A stretch of 32,709 bases of DNA from an uncultured Flavobacteriaceae bacterium. GTDB taxonomy: Bacteria > Bacteroidota > Bacteroidia > Flavobacteriales > Flavobacteriaceae. The number at the start of each line of letters is the position of its first letter. The first letter of the stretch is position 1. Below are positions 32,034 to 32,709 of the stretch, in pieces. Below the pieces are notes generated by a model. It did not search any database and was not told where the DNA came from. It saw nothing but the letters and a program-made list of their open reading frames with translations. Where the stretch lies: positions 1 through 32,709 of the forward strand of contig CALGUD010000115.1 in the NCBI GenBank assembly GCA_937901915.1, written 5' to 3'. The position numbers and the translations under genes are program-made.

Positions 32034-32709
32034 ATGAAATATAGATTTTCGAAATGGTGGAAAACCGAATATAGTGAGAATAAACAAAAATTATTTTGTG
32101 ATTTATGGAAATTAACCCCACTAATCCTACTTTTAGGAATCATATACCAAATTGAATTCTTTAGACATTTTAATGTACGGTATTTCTTTTATTTTAGTAT
32201 TTCAGATCCGTTGGTTTTACTATACGAAAAGGGAGTGTTATTAGTCTATGCTCTAATTGTCATGATTCCTTTTTCCGGAGTAATTTTTTTAAAGTCTAGA
32301 GAAAAAAAAGAATCTACTACTAATAGAGATATTTTTATATCATTTCTTATTATTTCTTTACTAGAAGGGTTTTTCCTAATAGTTTTTTTAAATTTCACCT
32401 ATAAGGATATCTCTATTTTTAAAACTATAGCTTTTATTTTAATTTTACTATTTGCTAACTGGTCATTTGCATTTTCTAATAAAAATATTACCATTATTTC
32501 TTATATTTTTACACTCTATTTACTCAAACAAACCCCAGTAATTCCAATTATTTTTAATTTTATAATAGGAGCTACTTATGCTATAATTTTAGCTTTTATC
32601 ATTAATATAAAATGGAAAATTAGTGCCCATGCTATTGGTATTGGTGGATTGCTCGGAGCATTTTTGTGTGTTGCGACTAAACTTCAAACTGATGTAAGCA
32701 TTTTTATTG
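32034..32709 (+). CDS. Polytopic membrane protein (partial, runs off the window)
   Basis: 225 codons open to the window edge from ATG at 32034, 9 bp after the previous stop. A cytoplasmic-looking N-terminus (MKYRFSKWWKTEYSENKQKL) precedes about six hydrophobic segments: roughly 27-44, 65-86, 99-120, 128-147, 152-164 and 168-191. A last conserved-looking stretch WKISAHAIGIGGLLGAF ends near the edge and another helix begins. Charged loops EKK and NKN separate helices. Not recognised with certainty; the ISAHAIGIGGL segment recalls some Bacteroidota PAP2-like membrane proteins. Island cargo adjacent to the broken lipoprotein gene. Confidence 0.75.
   Translation, partial: MKYRFSKWWKTEYSENKQKLFCDLWKLTPLILLLGIIYQIEFFRHFNVRYFFYFSISDPLVLLYEKGVLLVYALIVMIPFSGVIFLKSREKKESTTNRDIFISFLIISLLEGFFLIVFLNFTYKDISIFKTIAFILILLFANWSFAFSNKNITIISYIFTLYLLKQTPVIPIIFNFIIGATYAIILAFIINIKWKISAHAIGIGGLLGAFLCVATKLQTDVSIFI

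Noticed and set aside
1..32709. CRISPR arrays, insertion sequences and rRNA genes
   Set aside because: No spaced direct-repeat array, no transposase and no rRNA segment was seen; the only regular repeats are the LRR codons and the short integrase-associated repeats.

Overview
The window looks like a chromosomal segment of a marine-type Flavobacteriaceae (Bacteroidota). The signs are AT-rich DNA, promoters of the Bacteroidota form (TTG, about 20 nt, then TAnnTTTG) before many genes, a GLPGLI-family protein, an NVEALA-like peptide, carboxypeptidase-regulatory-domain outer-membrane receptors, lipoproteins with a Cys near residue 16-26, and a Bacteroidota-type tyrosine integrase. The species cannot be named from the sequence alone.

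Layout. (1) 1-8,380, + strand, AT-rich accessory-looking block: an O-antigen ligase/polymerase-like membrane protein with a C-terminal TPR tail, a 73-aa Cys-rich secreted peptide with an NVEALA-type leader, a GLPGLI protein, a TonB-receptor-like outer-membrane beta-barrel, a DUF1573 lipoprotein and an enlarged signal peptidase I. I read this as a candidate peptide export/maturation cassette; it is the part of the window most likely to be an undescribed system. It ends at a strong bidirectional terminator (8,348-8,377). (2) 8,384-15,068, - strand: a complete autoregulated efflux operon, tetR-tolC-mfp-rnd, with a palindromic operator candidate overlapping the tetR promoter. (3) 15,193-16,762, + strand: a polyprenyl diphosphate synthase, then a type II toxin-antitoxin pair whose promoter abuts the antitoxin ATG. 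(4) 16,770-26,892: metal homeostasis. A TonB-dependent receptor, a lipoprotein and a secreted protein form a - strand operon facing a + strand MntR/DtxR-type regulator and ZIP transporter. A DtxR-like palindrome lies in the shared promoter region. FeoAB and a 43-aa FeoB-associated Cys-rich membrane protein (not previously delimited because it is so short) follow on the - strand, split apart by an LRR lipoprotein gene. (5) 26,953-29,130: a SCO/SenC protein (-) and the RseP site-2 protease (+). (6) 29,241-end: tRNA-Asn(GTT) followed by a tyrosine integrase, the boundary of a genomic island that runs off the window. The island carries a lipoprotein gene interrupted by a stop-containing 84-bp unit between 18-bp direct repeats, and a truncated polytopic membrane protein.

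Working together: the regulator at 20,734 probably senses Mn or Fe and could control the receptor operon, ZIP and perhaps feoAB, with FeoB and ZIP as inner-membrane importers and the receptor as the outer-membrane port. The efflux operon is self-contained. The two ends (1-8.3 kb and 29.3 kb onward) look like accessory DNA around a conserved middle.
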